Positions 30,749 to 42,505 of a DNA stretch of 64,000 nucleotides are shown piece after piece. Under the pieces are notes generated by a model that saw nothing but the letters and a program-made list of their open reading frames with translations, was not told where the DNA came from and searched no databases. This DNA is from Athripsodes cinereus (Eukaryota > Arthropoda > Insecta > Trichoptera > Leptoceridae). Position numbers and translations under genes: made by a program. Position 1 is the first letter of the stretch. Each line of letters opens with the position of its first letter. The stretch lies in assembly GCA_947579605.1 (NCBI GenBank), contig OX388312.1, positions 29,287,313 through 29,351,312 of the forward strand, read 5' to 3'.

Positions 30749-30879
30749 GGAAATAAAATGAAGGATTGATATGTCTAGAATAGAAAATATCCCAGATAAA
30801 TTAAATTTTCGCGAGTTTTGTTTTTACATCATGTACCCATGTGGTTTCATAAATAAGTAGGTATACTTATAAAACTATC

Positions 30880-31005
30880 GTGTTAGACTTACAAAAGATA
30901 GCCTCCCCTTATTTGGTAGTGCCTTGGACGGGACTAGAACCTGCAACCTATCCTTATCGCAAGGCGTGCTTTCTCCAATTAAGCTACCAGGAGACATGCC
31001 AAAGG
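30880..31005 (-). mobile_element. tRNA-like sequence, probably a SINE of a third type
   Basis: On the minus strand: CTCCTGGTAGCTTAATTGGA has a good A box (TAGCTTAATTGG), and GCAGGTTCTAGTCCCGTCC has a good B box (GGTTCTAGTCC) about 40 nt later. The anticodon-arm region CCTTGCGATAAGG pairs as only a 4-bp stem with a 5-nt loop, and the acceptor arm does not close. I therefore prefer a tRNA-derived SINE or tRNA pseudogene over a working tRNA. Confidence 0.6.
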
Positions 31006-32114
31006 CTTTAAAATTGTCTCTTATAAACCACAATGACATCTTCATGTGTAGGTATTGTTCTAGCATACCGAAGTCTAAGTATTAATATCTCATACTGGAT
31101 ATAATCAATTGTAGGTAGATAGTATGTAAGTAATACGACCATCCTAACCTACTAACTTAAATATTTCCCTCTGGAAAAATCTGATATTATCATTTCTTGT
31201 GGTTCATATTAAAAAGGTGACGTTGTCTTTTCTAAGCCTTATTTGATAGTTTCATGGGAGAAATTTACACAGTTTGTCAATTTCTTCTAAACAACCCAAA
31301 TAATATAGGTAAATATTATTTATATACATAATTTTATATGCTTTGAAAAATTTGGTTTACACTTATTTATTTTATTTTATTTTACAAAAATTCACGGCAT
31401 AAGCTTATTACATGACAAAATACATTATACCTACATAACATTTACGAGTATAACAGTGACAATTTAAACAAAATAAAATATCATTAAATTTGAGAAAATC
31501 AAATGACCAAACAGCAAACAGAGCTATTAAGTACTAAATTTTATGTTGTTTTGATACTAATTCATTTAACTTTTTTGTTTTTAAGACTTGAGATGTTTCT
31601 GGAAAGTTTTGAATCTTTGCTCGTTTTTGTTTGAATGTATATTTTGTTAACATTTTCTGTAATTCACTATTTGATTCTGATAGATTGTAAAAATAAAATA
31701 AAATATTATTATTATATTATTTGCATCATGAAAAATCTAATTTCTTACTCCAAACTTATACAGTTATTTCTATACATGATGTTGCTTGGGTCTGGTCGAC
31801 TATTCAAGGGCGAGTTGCTATAATTTTCACCCAAGTTATATTAATAATAGTGTTATTGTATGCGAACTGAAATAACCAAATTCTATGTGATTAAATAAGG
31901 CAGTCTGGTGTGATGTGTGATTATTGTAGTAGGTACAAGTGTTTGTTTGATCTAGTTCGTGTTGATTAGAATATTGCGTTCACAAGGATGTTCATTATAA
32001 AATATTATGTTTAATATTCTTATAATTCTAATGTTTTTTTTTTCTTTTATTTGATTTTGAACAAGATTGTTTATTGGCATGACTATTTCATGTTTATGAG
32101 ACTTCAAAACACAT
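31006..32114. other. AT-rich stretch with a family E fragment
   Basis: No gene. 31365-31422 (TTATTTATTTTATTTTATTT then AATTCACGGCATAAGCTTAT and TACATG) is a minus-oriented family E end. Confidence 0.5.
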
Positions 32115-32119
32115 GGTTG

Positions 32120-32462
32120 TCAATATAAGGATGTACAGTATGTTCTTCTTCTTTTCGTGTCGGTCAGCAAACGATAAATAACAAAAACACCAAATCCACA
32201 TCTACACTCCCATTCCCTCCCAGAAAACGACGACCTCTCTTGCAGCTCCCCCTAGGTGGGTTCGCCTCACGAATTCCTCCCAGTGACACTGTCTAGGAGC
32301 CATTGGGCATGTTAGATGTGCAGTATTTTGCTCCTCTCCACAGTCACACGCCGTGCTCTCAGCCAAACTCCATCTCTGAAGGTTCTTTCAAATGCGTCTC
32401 ACTCCTGTTCTGATCGTTTTGAGGGTTTTCCACATTGGCCATGGTAGGTCAGCATGTATTTG
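32120..32462 (-). pseudogene. Jockey-type LINE ORF2 C-terminus with zinc-knuckle-like motif
   Basis: Minus-strand translation reads ADLPWPMWKTLKTIRTGVRR, a stop in place of one codon, then KNLQRWSLAESTACDCGEEQ, NTAHLTCPMA, and ends at TAG (32202-32204). The pattern W.TLNRIRTGV.R....L..WG......CDCGE.QT..HL..CP is the well-known C-terminal Cys/His motif region of Jockey-group non-LTR retrotransposons. One nonsense codon is visible. After the stop the sequence runs to CGACACGAAAAGAAGAAGAA, a GAA tail. It is 5'-truncated with no polymerase domain. Confidence 0.82.
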
Positions 32463-33094
32463 AACCAATTTTCAACCCAGATTCATCAAAAAATTAGTCA
32501 GCAGTAAAAGTAGTAGGTACTTTTAATGATGCGTTTATATTCTTGGGGAAATATTTTCTGCTAAATATTATTATGTGCCCTTTTTCCATTACACGTAATT
32601 TGGCAAGAGACACGAAGGCTTTACAAAAGCTGTTAAATTATCTTGATCTATTTTCCTATTTCCCTTCTTAAGGCCTATTTCACATTCCACAGGCAACGCG
32701 TTTGACTTCAAAGTAGCTGATTAAATAAAATATAAATTATATTTTATTAGATTTCATATGCGTGATAATTTTCCGCTGATTTCAGAAGAAGTCGTCGCGA
32801 TAAAAACCCGTCGCACCACGTATTATATGGAAAAAATAATAATTTCGTTTTGTATTCCGACAATGAACGTGGTCTACGTAGGATTAACTTGAGGATTCAC
32901 GCGGTATAAGAACTTCTCGTATAGAACATAAGTAAATTTCATATTCTCATTTCAGCACTATCTGAATTTTTTTGTTTCAACGTATCTTCTTATTAATAAT
33001 GATATGTGATAATAGGAGGGATTGAGTTCTATAAAGTGCAACATTGATATGTTAGTATAAAAAATAATATCTACGTGCTAATAATTTCATCCCG
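32463..33094. other. AT-rich stretch, no gene seen
   Basis: No feature recognised. Confidence 0.45.
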
Positions 33095-33338
33095 TGGAGT
33101 CCCCGGTGAAGAATAGGTCTTCCACTCTTTTCTGTTGATTTTCGAGTGTCCTGCAAAAGGCAAGTATTCATAAAATATCACACGTGGGTGCCTAAGATAT
33201 TAAGCATCTTGAATTCAGTTATGAGTTATGCTACCCATCCTGAATGTCTTATTGGCACTTAAAAGACGACTTGCATATTTATTACATGAAATTAGTTCGC
33301 TGACTACCCCACTTGTGGGAAATGACGTGATGAAATAA
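33095..33338 (+). mobile_element. Family C copy, full length
   Basis: Head CCCGTGGAGTCCCCGGTGAA and GAATAGGTCTTCCACTC; TTTTCGAGTGTCCTGCAAAA; GGCAAGTATTC; CAGTTATGAGTTATGCTACC; CATCCTGAATGTC; TTGGCAC; TGCATATTTATTACATGAAA; CTACCCCACTTGTGGGAAAT; GACGTGATG. Confidence 0.8.
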
Positions 33339-35644
33339 ATAATAAAAAAAAAATCTTTATCTTTGAATGGCTGTTAGGTCCGTACTACGGCGGATTTTTC
33401 ATTGACGCAGACCTTCCTGTTCTGTGAAACAATTGAACAGGATTCCTTTTTATTCTTTAATATTTTTCAGCCAGGATATTCGCCCTCTTCTCGCGGCATA
33501 TGTGCCCTCTTTTCTTATGATCAAAGGAAATGTCACATTTTCGATTTTGCTATGCTGTGATGACAAAGCTACATGAGAGAGATCTTTTTGATTTAATTAT
33601 CTCATAATTTATTGAATATATTGAAAAATGTGTTTCTTCTTACTGTACCTATATTAAAATAATATGAGAGAGACGTTTCTCGACTTCTTAGGTCATAATC
33701 AATCTGGATTAAGATATCGAAAGACGTATCTTAATGTCTGGTGTTTTTTTTAATCTATAGTTGAAATAAACACTTGAATTATGGAATTCCAATATTTGTG
33801 CACCATTACAACAAATAAAGAATCATATCCTTATTCCCGGGGTGAAGATTACACTTGTATTTATGTTTCGTGTTTGTATACTCTGTTTATTATTTACATA
33901 ACCTTAAAGCATCCTTGCATCCCACACAGATCAGAGTCAGAGGTATTATTTTGTGATATTATATTATATACTTTCAAACAAAATGTTAAAATAACACCTA
34001 CATAAGTTTGACTCACACCCACACGTGTTTTTCAAAGTATTAACTTTTGATTAAGGTATAAAATATGACGTAGATTTTGATTTTCATACATATTATATGG
34101 CTTGGTTCAAAATTTATCTGCGAAAAAAGTTCTGGATAAAAAAAAACTTGTACCGTTTTGTCATATCACCTGTTTTCACATTTAAAGTTTTTTTTGTTTC
34201 AAATATTCAGCTTTCTTTTTATGCGTGCTGTGCGATAAATTGTATACCTATGTCTAGTCTCTGTCGAAAAACACGCAGGAAAAAACCATTTGTTGTGTTT
34301 TACTAAATAGTATTTTTGTAATGATGCCTATTTTGTGAATTAAAATATTGTGTTTTTTCCCATAGATCCTTGTCATTATGTATTTTTACACGATTACTGA
34401 GTACGTTTTATAGCACAGGGAGGTAGTTATAATATGCATCAATAGAGTTCAAAGTATCTTGAAAAATATTGTTGTAAGCTGTCAAAATCTTTTTATGATG
34501 ATCTCGATTTTTCTGCTTTGTTTATACGACACTTATTACACGATAAATCAGGAGTATTTTGAGAAGGCTTTTTGTTTTAATTATCAAGTTTTATTTAGTA
34601 AACATGAACAAAGAAATAATAAACAAATAAACCTTAATTGGAATTAAAAGAACTTAAAACAGAAGATAAACAATATTGCCGAAAGGCGAACTTGTTGCTT
34701 TAGCAATATCTTACCGTTTAGACTTCAAAAAATATTATCCTGGAAAAGGGTGACTCGTGATGACAGCTCTAAATTGCTGTGAATGAAGAAGGCGTATTTA
34801 TCTTTTATCTTTCTTTTATCTTTTTTTCTGTTTATATTTAACGTTTTCAAAAGAAGGATTAAATTATAAAATAAGAACTGGCACGTATAATATAAGTCTC
34901 AGTTCTTTGAGTATCTGGAAGTACATTTTACACGTGCTTTGGTGGTGTGTATATATTTTCTGTACTTACAATATAAACTATTGCTAATTCATTATCAGAT
35001 ACGTAATTACCACGTAATATATAGGTACAACGTTTATTAATGAAAGAAAATAATGTTTATCAAAATCATGCGGGCATTGAACACGTTGTTACTCACCTTA
35101 TCAGATTGCAATTAACCACGTGTTATCCGTTATCACTTTAAATATGTAATGTATTTATTTTGGCGTTTAAGCATTACATTACATATGTACATGCGTGTAC
35201 GCATATAAATAAATATTCAAATAATACATAGCCCGGTGCTATTAATAAAAACACCCGCATATTATAATCATAATATATTGTATTGTGTTGTGTTGTGAAG
35301 TTACCTGTACAATTACGTCATAGCGAATTTAGTCTTGGACTTGTAAAAATCACATTTAGTATGTACAAAATATAAATTATTACCCTTTTTAAGGGTCTAT
35401 ATGAGTCGCGTAGTCATAATCTTGCAAATAAAGTCAACATGTTGTAGATTTTGTGAAGATTCTTAAGTTTCTAAATTTGTATAATTTTATAAATTTATTT
35501 TTATTCAGTCTTGGTTTTAAATAAACCCAGATAAACCTCTCTCTCTCTGTCCATACACAAGACTTCGGTCTTTTTTGGATTGAAAAATCTTACGTTAATT
35601 TGTGATTAGGATTATTGTGCAATTGTTATGTAAATTTATGTAAG
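33339..35644. other. AT-rich stretch with old repeat fragments
   Basis: No gene. 33370-33410 contains GTCCGTACTACGGCGG, related to the block at 7602 and 12165. 34673-34735 (GCCGAAAGGCGAACTTGTTG and CAATATCTTACCG) resembles a decayed family D hairpin in minus orientation. Open frames at 33781, 34097 and 34459 have no domains. Confidence 0.45.
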
Positions 35645-35795
35645 TATAATAATAATCTTTATTGCACAAAATAAGTATACAAAGAAGAAGAAGAAAAAAC
35701 ATGGTATCATAACAATAGAAGAGGTACATAATTTCGTGCGATGGGCGAGTTTATCGCTGAAGCGCAATATCTTCCAACTAACCCATATATTGTTT
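35645..35795 (-). repeat. Family D LINE 3' end, minus orientation
   Basis: TAATCTTTATTGCACAAAAT at the left (the tail side), then GGGCGAGTTTATCGCTGAAG, CGCAATATCTTCCAACTAAC. Confidence 0.75.
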
Positions 35796-35852
35796 ATGTA
35801 GATATTATAATAAATAAATAAATAAATTAAAAAAAACACTCATCCTCACACG

Positions 35853-35930
35853 TAAGGATAGATCAACATGGCTTTCAGTTCTCTTTGCCTACTCCGCCTG
35901 GGACACGGCGTGAGGGTACAGAGAGATATC
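35853..35930 (+). mobile_element. LINE-A 3' end fragment
   Basis: Frame KDRSTWLSVLFAYSAWDTA then TGA at 35911-35913, followed by GGGTACAGAGAG. The flanks TCATCCTCACAC and TCATCACAC are similar but not identical, so the target duplication is uncertain. Confidence 0.75.
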
Positions 35931-35944
35931 ATCACACTATGCAA

Positions 35945-36012
35945 TAGCTTGTATTCAAACCTGGCATCTCTTGATTAAAGAGTCCAAAATTCCACATCAG
36001 GCTACCTTTGGT
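35945..36012 (-). repeat. tRNA-like SINE fragment
   Basis: Minus strand: GGTAGCCTGATGTGGAATTT (A-box-like) and GCCAGGTTTGAATACAAGC (B-box-like). Decayed; probably related to the SINE-B head. Confidence 0.45.
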
Positions 36013-36884
36013 CGAACTTCTTTTATCTCTTTGCACTCTTTTTTCTGACGATTTCCTAGATCTCTCATCCCTTATTCGGTAAAAAATCTTAATATCAATA
36101 AATAATCTACCTTTTCACAAACACTCATGGCTTAGGATACGTAAAACCTTGTTGATGAAGGCACCGCTCTCCTACACAAAAGCGCTACATCTACCAAATT
36201 CATACTATTTAATAGGTACATGGTTGTACGTTGAAGTTCGCAATCCGGACTCGAGGTCAATTATATGGGCATTATATTTAAGTTCTCTTTCCGGTCTAAT
36301 GTTACCGTAATGCCCCTATGTCGTGTCTGCCTACACTACACACTACAAGTACTTACTTATATTCAGTACTCTTCACGGTGGTCGTTGTTTTAACTGTTAT
36401 TGAAGACACTAAGTACCTCACTATATTGTTAAAGGTGGATCGTTCCATTGTATTTTTTCTTTTTACATAATACTCATTCATTTCTCATGTAATGTTCGTT
36501 TCTTTCAAATTCTGCACCGATTAATAAATCTTGTTTTGCTTTAGAATTCGCAACACATAAATATTTTTTTAGAAGTTGCAGAGAGTTTGAAAGAGAATAT
36601 TGTAGACAAAACAGTACATATTCATTTTGGCCAACTATCATTGGAGATTCCCAAAACATGGACTAGACATGATCATTGTCTCACCTGTATAACATTAAAT
36701 GCGCAACTTTTGAAGATTCAACAAATTACTAACGGTCCTGAATAGGTTTACATATTTTATATAGAAGTGATTACTTTTGTTTAAAATTGTGAATCTACAT
36801 CCAATAAAATTTTTGATTCTGAATTTCAATACATGTAGGTTCACCTGCTTCCAAAAATCCTGAAAATATGTATATTTTTTTATT
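36013..36884. other. AT-rich stretch, no gene seen
   Basis: No supported gene. Confidence 0.4.
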
Positions 36885-37012
36885 GATTTATTCTTTACTG
36901 TGCATTGATTAAGAGCAAATTTACACAAAAATACATACAAATAAAATAAATTCATACAATCAATACAGAGAAGGCGAGTTTGTCGCAGAGGCGCGATTTC
37001 TTCCAACTAACC
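36885..37012 (-). repeat. Family D LINE 3' end, minus orientation
   Basis: From the right: GGGTTAGTTGGAAGAAATCG, CGCCTCTGCGACAAACTCGC, CTTCTCTGTATTGATTG and a tail with CAGTAAAGAATAAATCAAT (all read on the minus strand). Confidence 0.75.
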
Positions 37013-37019
37013 CGAACTA

Positions 37020-37257
37020 TATATATATTTAGTTACAATCCATTGGATTGGTCTGCAACGAGTTTGGTTTTTCTTCTCCATTCCTCCCTATTCTCAGCCA
37101 GTCTTTTAAGCTCTACGTATGAGCCACAGTTCATGTCCCTCTTCAGTTGGTCCATATATGCGTCTCTTGGTCGGCCTCTGCCATTTGTTCCCTCGGTCTT
37201 ACCCTCCGCGATGGCGATGAGTAGTCCTGGGTGCCTGATGTTGTGGCCAATCCAGAA
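37020..37257 (-). mobile_element. LINE C-terminal insertion with 11-bp target-site duplication
   Basis: Minus frame: FWIGHNIRHPGLLIAIAEGK, TEGTNGRGRPRDAYMDQLKR, DMNCGSYVELKRLAENREEW, then RRKTKLVADQSNGL and a stop at 37033-37035, with a TA-rich tail. The architecture GH.xR...xxx.AEGK.EG..GRGRPR..Y.DQ.K.......Y.ELK.LA..R..WR is a LINE ORF2 C-terminus distinct from LINE-A. It is flanked by AACCCGAACTA at 37009-37019 and 37258-37268. It landed at the edge of a family D element. Confidence 0.85.
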
Positions 37258-37268
37258 AACCCGAACTA

Positions 37269-37390
37269 ACTGAAAAATAATTACAATATTCATAGAGTTA
37301 ATTTTTTGATGTTGATCCAGATTCATTATTTTCTTTGTAAATTTTTGAAAATACCAATGTTAATTGTTAGATATAATTATATTTGTTGTC
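37269..37390. other. No gene seen
   Basis: Short A/T-rich spacer. Confidence 0.4.
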
Positions 37391-37625
37391 CCATGGAGAA
37401 CCATGCAAAGAAATTGCTTTCCCACTCTTTTCCGTAAGTTTTTCGAGTGTCCTGTAAAAGGCAGGTGTTCGGAAAAATAAATACATTTTACATCTTAATT
37501 CATCGATGACGCTTGGCGTCCATCCTGAATGTTACAATTTTTTGTTGGCTTTGCGAGGACAGTTTGCATATGTACTACTTTTGGCTACCCCACTTGTGGG
37601 GTAATGTCGTGATGGCAAAGTAGTA
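37391..37625 (+). mobile_element. Family C copy, near full length
   Basis: CCCATGGAGAACCATGCAAA head, TTTCCCACTCTTTTCCGTAA, GTTTTTCGAGTGTCCTGTAA, AAGGCAGGTGTTCGG, TACATCTTAATTCATCGATG, CATCCTGAATG, TTGGC, TTTGCATATGTACTAC, GGCTACCCCACTTGTGGGGT, AATGTCGTGATGG, then an AGTAGTAG tail. Confidence 0.82.
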
Positions 37626-37954
37626 GTTGTTGTAGAAATATTTTCAGTTACAAAATAATGGAACCAACAGATGGTTCACCCTTCATTACTTCTAACATTA
37701 TTTAGTCTAACCGTAGGTATATTACTGTAACGGTATGTCTTCAGTAGCGGCCGTTATGGGTCTAATTCAAATTTGCATATTACATTTCAGTGATTCAGTG
37801 AAGTATTACAATATAATATAATATATGTGTACCTATAGTGACTGCCTATGATGATGTTCAGTGCAATTTAAACGTAAAAAGTTCCTTAGTTTTCACGGTC
37901 AAAATAATACATGGAGTGTTTTGGTAAATGCTATATTTGAAAATGTTTAACTGT
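37626..37954. other. No gene seen
   Basis: A/T-rich; no feature recognised. Confidence 0.4.
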
Positions 37955-38115
37955 AGATTTGAGTAGATTTCCCATTCTTTTTAAGTGTTCGAGTGTCCTA
38001 TAAAAGGCTGGAGCTTTACATTATAAAGTCTCAATTATTTTTCCATTGTGTACTACTTGCAGGATGACCTGCTAGCTTAATCGCTTGTGAGAAATACTGT
38101 GAAGATAGATAGATT
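37955..38115 (+). repeat. Family C copy, degenerate
   Basis: TTTCCCATTCTTTTTAAGTG, TTCGAGTGTCCTATAAAAGG, then a shortened middle, and GTGAGAAATACTGTGAAGATAGATAG at the end. Confidence 0.55.
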
Positions 38116-38152
38116 CAAGAATATACCAAAATTAATATAAGCATTTAAAAAA

Positions 38153-38322
38153 AAGATATGTACATCTGGATTTGTGTAATAAACCCAAATACAACCTTAT
38201 ACACCTTCCACAGTAATCTAATGGCTTGTGTCGTGAAAGGGGAGTTTGCCGGCACCTGGGATCGAACCACGCACCTCATGTGCACGAGTCCGAGACCCTA
38301 CCTTCAGGCTTCCAACGAACTC
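38153..38322 (-). mobile_element. SINE-B copy
   Basis: Minus strand: GAGTTCGTTGGAAGCCTGAA then GGTAGGGTCTCGGAC, GTGGTTCGATCCCAGGTG (B box intact), CCGGCAAACTCCCCTTTCAC, GGTTGTATTTGGGTTTATTA and an A-rich tail. Confidence 0.88.
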
Positions 38323-38438
38323 GTAGTATTGTATCCTTATTATGTAAAAAATATTCATTTAGGGTTGTAACTAATCTGGATATAGGTATCTCCAAATGCT
38401 CGCACAGAAAGAAATATGCTTTTGTAGTGAATGGGGCA

Positions 38439-38672
38439 GCAGGGTTACTCTTGACAAAACTAAACACGATCTTAATCTAGTCTTGATCTTGATCATACGA
38501 CGCACGAAGGGACTATGGTCAAAAATACCGCGCTACCGCTCACGCGGGATCGGTTTGCGTGTATTTGTACCAATATGGCTGACTGATATGGCGAATAGTC
38601 ACTTCGTGCGTCGTATGATCAAGATCAAGACTAGATTAAGATCGTGTTTAGTTTTGTCAAGAGTAACCCTGC
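38439..38672. mobile_element. 234-bp MITE with perfect 70-bp terminal inverted repeats
   Basis: The left arm starts GCAGGGTTACTCTTGACAAA and runs to GACGCACGAAG; the right arm is its exact mirror (from CTTCGTGCGTCG to GAGTAACCCTGC) over about 70 bp, with a core of about 90 bp. Termini CAGGG..CCCTG are hAT-like, but the expected 8-bp target duplication is not evident. No coding capacity. The perfection of the arms points to a recent or conversion-maintained element. Confidence 0.92.
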
Positions 38673-39234
38673 AGGTGCGATAAATAACATACATCAATTT
38701 AAATCGAGACTTTATTATCAGGCTAACACCTCACTTGAAATAACAGTAGACTCTTAGAGAAGCCAGCGGATTCCTAGGCTGTATTGAATACATATTAGTT
38801 CCTTTCTGTACGAAAATGTCCATAATTCTGATTGCTGAATTCTTAATTACAAGTATGTATTAGCTGAAAGGTTACCATGTTCTATTTTTAGAATCGTTTA
38901 TTACTTTGATTATAATGTTCTTTTATTAGTAGAATTGCTGTTTAATTTATTATTAAGTACGTAATTTTGTCCGTCCTTCACATTAATCCACTTCATTCAC
39001 AGGGTTTTTCTTAATAATTTTAAGGGCCGCTTCACCTCGCCGCATGTATCGGGGGCATCTGCGTAATTTCGCTGTAGCTGTGACCTTCGCCTAATGTGTT
39101 ACCACTTTTCACTGTACAATGCCCGCAACAATCTTATAAATATTTGAAACCCTACGTCAATGTGTCTGTACGTATTTATATATGCCCTCTATGGACACCC
39201 TTATTGAACTATGAACTAATGAACTATGAATGTA
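38673..39234. other. No gene seen
   Basis: 39030-39230 is slightly more GC-rich (GCTTCACCTCGCCGCATGTA) and leads into a family E end; it may be an old LINE 3' region but no frame is recognisable. Confidence 0.35.
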
Positions 39235-39298
39235 AATGTATAACAACATGTAAAAGGCTAGCGCCGTGAATTGTTAATAAATAAATAGAATAAATAGT
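39235..39298 (+). repeat. Family E LINE 3' end
   Basis: ACAACATGTAAAAGGCTAGC, GCCGTGAATTGTTAATAAAT and AAATAGAATAAAT. Confidence 0.65.
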
Positions 39299-39671
39299 GA
39301 TATTAGATAATTTGTTTATTTGGCGTCGTTTTACGATGCTTCAACCGTCTCAACGCTTTCGTTTTACTACTAAAACTTTTTATTGAAAGAAGTCTCATTC
39401 TTTAGGCGTGTTTTTATTGATTTTTTTAATGCTATAAAATCCGTATTAGATTGATTCTTGTCAATGTACTCATAATTATATTATGTAATGTCAGATTTTA
39501 TTTATTGTTTTGTTGACATCAGTCGGGGCAGAGGTGCATACTGCACATTGGCTAATTATAAACAATAAATGTTTGTTGATAATAAAATTACACGTTTATT
39601 TTTATTTAGATATCGTCTAAACCAGAAAATAAACATGATCAATGTTTGTAAAAATATTTTATTTATATATC
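39299..39671. other. No gene seen
   Basis: A/T-rich; no feature recognised. Confidence 0.4.
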
Positions 39672-39812
39672 ATTTATTTTATTCTTCAATGTACATTGGT
39701 TACAATATTTGAAAACAATACAAAGTATCTTAAAAATATCAGTTATACAATTCAATGTACAGAGGGCAAGTTTATCGCTAGAATGGGATGTCTTTCAACT
39801 AACCCAGATTAT
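39672..39812 (-). repeat. Family D LINE 3' end, minus orientation
   Basis: GGGCAAGTTTATCGCTAGAA, TGGGATGTCTTTCAACTAACCC at the right, and CAATGTACAT..ACAATATTTGAAAACAATAC toward the tail. Confidence 0.65.
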
Positions 39813-42205
39813 ATTTTTTTCTTTTTTTTAGATGTGTATAAAAAACCATGCTTGCTTTTGCTATCCCTATTGTATTCTGATAGTTTCTTATTATTTTGAG
39901 TGAATTCTGGTGTAAAACTAGTAATAATTGGTTTTATTTCACCTGCAAAGGTAGGCACATTAAGGAAAGCTCTTCATAGTATATGAATGAATGTATGTAG
40001 GTAGGTACATACACATATCGTATATTTTGTGAAAATTACTTCCGTTCTTGTAACGTGTGCGTCACACTTTGCCCTAACGAAAGAAGTGTTATGTAGAAGA
40101 ATATTTTTTTTACACGGACCCGGCTTATGTTATTATTTGAGTGAATCTATACAGCAATAGTTATCTAAGTTTTAGAGTTAAAAATTTGAAAAATAGACCT
40201 AAAACAGAAAAAGATCCTCACATTCATTTTACAAATAGGTCAAAACTACCAAATTCGGAAGTGTCACAAAATATTCTTTGACAAAAAAGGGTCGTCCTTC
40301 TTTTCATTGAAAGTATTCCTTAACAAAACCGAGGAGATTGCGGAATATTTCAAATTCCAATGCTAAATCAAAAAAATATCGTCTTTTTCGCTGTTAAAAA
40401 GTTGGTCACGTGTATGGATGACGAGTCCAAGTGCCTGCGTAATAGGGGCCTAGGGACAATTAGAAACAATAAACAATGTTACAAATAATGTCAATACCGA
40501 CAGATTTATGATGGAAAAATATAAATGGAGGAAAAATGCCAAATAATGAAACAATAAATATGTGGCACAATAGAAAAGTAGAAATATTTGCATATGAATG
40601 CAGAAATGTTCGTGTTTTTACTGGCTACATTGTAGATTAATCTATACAATAAAAATCCGCTTCTACCCTCCAACAAATCAGTAAAAATACTTATTTATAA
40701 TCAAAACCGCTTCAAGTATATTAGGAAATGTATTGTTTTCTCGGTTTCAATTTTCAAGGATCTATGTGCGTTTTCATGTGAACCCCTCAACCTTACGTAT
40801 TAATTTATAATTCTTGTAGCTGTACATTATGTTTGTTTATTTTTTCTAAAAACTTAATTTAGATATTTAGAAGATGTGTTGAAATAAGTAGGTGTGAACA
40901 AGGCTCAAGGCGTTCATTAACGTAGTGAAACTCGAGTGGAAAATGCTTTTAAAGAACTTTGGTGATTTCCCCGAGAGAAGTTTGTTATAAAAGTTTTCAT
41001 TATAGTCTTTATGTATGTATGTTTGTTGTTAATAATCCTCTTCATATAATATACTTAATTAATACCTTCTATTATCTTAAGTGCTTTGTCTGTCTTCATG
41101 GCTGTACTGGTAGTAATATTCGTATTAAACCATAGACATTATATTGTTTGAAGTATCATAATCGTAGTTGTTTATTAGTAACTAAAGTAGTTTTATCCGA
41201 CTTTTCTCAGAAAATAAACATCACATTAACAAATTAGCACATGTAGATAGCATAAGTACCTACTCCCATAAGAAATGACATAAATTTGTGGAAATTATTT
41301 AAAAACTGGTAACACAGTGATTCAAATACTTTTGACAGCTCTATGACCGTGTTCCATAATGATTTCAACAATATATTATTTAACTTGAATACAAAGCTGA
41401 TAACACTAATAATATATCTGTCAATAAATCCCGCGTAACTTCTATTGTCATGTTTTAAATTTAATTATTTTTTATATATTGATTGTGTTTGTTTCAAGTA
41501 TGTATATTTTCTAAAGTTATTCTACTCTAAAGGCTATTTAGACTTTACTATGTTAATAAATAAATAAAGATATTCAACATGTTTTGAGCCTAAATACTGC
41601 TCAGAGGATGAGATCTCGTATAGTGTGTACTATTACCTTTGCCATTCCTAGTAATTACGAAGTACATTGAGGACATATCATATAGATATATACGAATGGA
41701 CTAAATACTTTTGTGGATATCGAAATATTCCATATATATAATATATTTCCGTTCGAAAATATATTGTTATGAGATAAGAAAAAACAAATTCAGATGTTAT
41801 CCTATTTATTAAAGTATTCTGATATAAGAAAATACCAAAATAGCCCCCGAAAATCAGGACAATTTGTTGCTTCGGATTAACCTACATATTTCGACAATAG
41901 CAAAGTCTTTAAATTTTGTGTCTTCTGTGAGTGGAAAGGCTTTTGTAGACTGTCGGAACCTTTTGTTTACATTTTCGAACATTTTGTTTCTTTTTTATGC
42001 AAATATTTTTCATAAATAAATTAAAATTGCACATCTTAAGCTGAATCGAAAGCTTATTTTCATAATACATTATACAGTTCTTTGTTTGATCTGCTCGATC
42101 ACTAAAAAGCTATCAGTTTAGGTACTGGAATAAAATGGATAAAGTTTTAGATTTTGCAAAATATATAAAATCTATCATTTGTTTGTATCCCAAGAAATTC
42201 CTGAA
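39813..42205. other. Long AT-rich stretch, no gene seen
   Basis: 2.4 kb without recognisable genes, repeats or RNA. The open frame at 39642-39899 is Phe/Leu-rich without domains. Confidence 0.45.
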
Positions 42206-42505
42206 TAGATTTCCCACTATTTTCTATTAGTTTTCGAGTGTCCTGTAAGTAAAACATCACGTTTAACACATTTGACATGTTCAGTTCAGCGATGAGGTTT
42301 CCCACCCATCCTGAATGTCTTAACTTCTATTGGCACAGAGACTGCGGACTCTGGAGAGTGTGGGGGTGTTGAAGGCGAGGTTAAAGACCCTATTGTTCAG
42401 GAGGTGTTGTGATTCTTGAATGAGCCCTTGCTGTGGTTTTTTCACATTTGTTGCATGCAGTTGGTCCGCTGGCTACCCCCATTAGAGGAAATTACTGAAT
42501 GACGG
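42206..42505 (+). mobile_element. Family C copy interrupted by a CR1/L2-like LINE fragment
   Basis: TTCCCACTATTTTCTATTAG, TTTTCGAGTGTCCTGTAAGT, CAGTTCAGCGATGAGG, CCCACCCATCCTGAATGTCT and TATTGGCACAGA are family C. At 42340-42445 comes foreign sequence with frame TLESVGVLKARLKTLLFRRC CDS-stop (LKxRLKTLLF is a CR1/L2-type C-terminus), then family C resumes with TTGTTGCATGCAGTTGGTCC, GCTGGCTACCCCC and ATGACGGTATG. Confidence 0.7.

Noticed and set aside
30880..31005. Functional tRNA gene on the minus strand
   Set aside because: A and B boxes are good, but the acceptor stem does not close and the anticodon arm has an abnormal loop; a SINE or pseudogene is more likely.
38439..38672. hAT-type 8-bp target duplication around the MITE
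   Set aside because: The flanks TGGGGCAG and CAGGTGCG do not match; the superfamily is left open.
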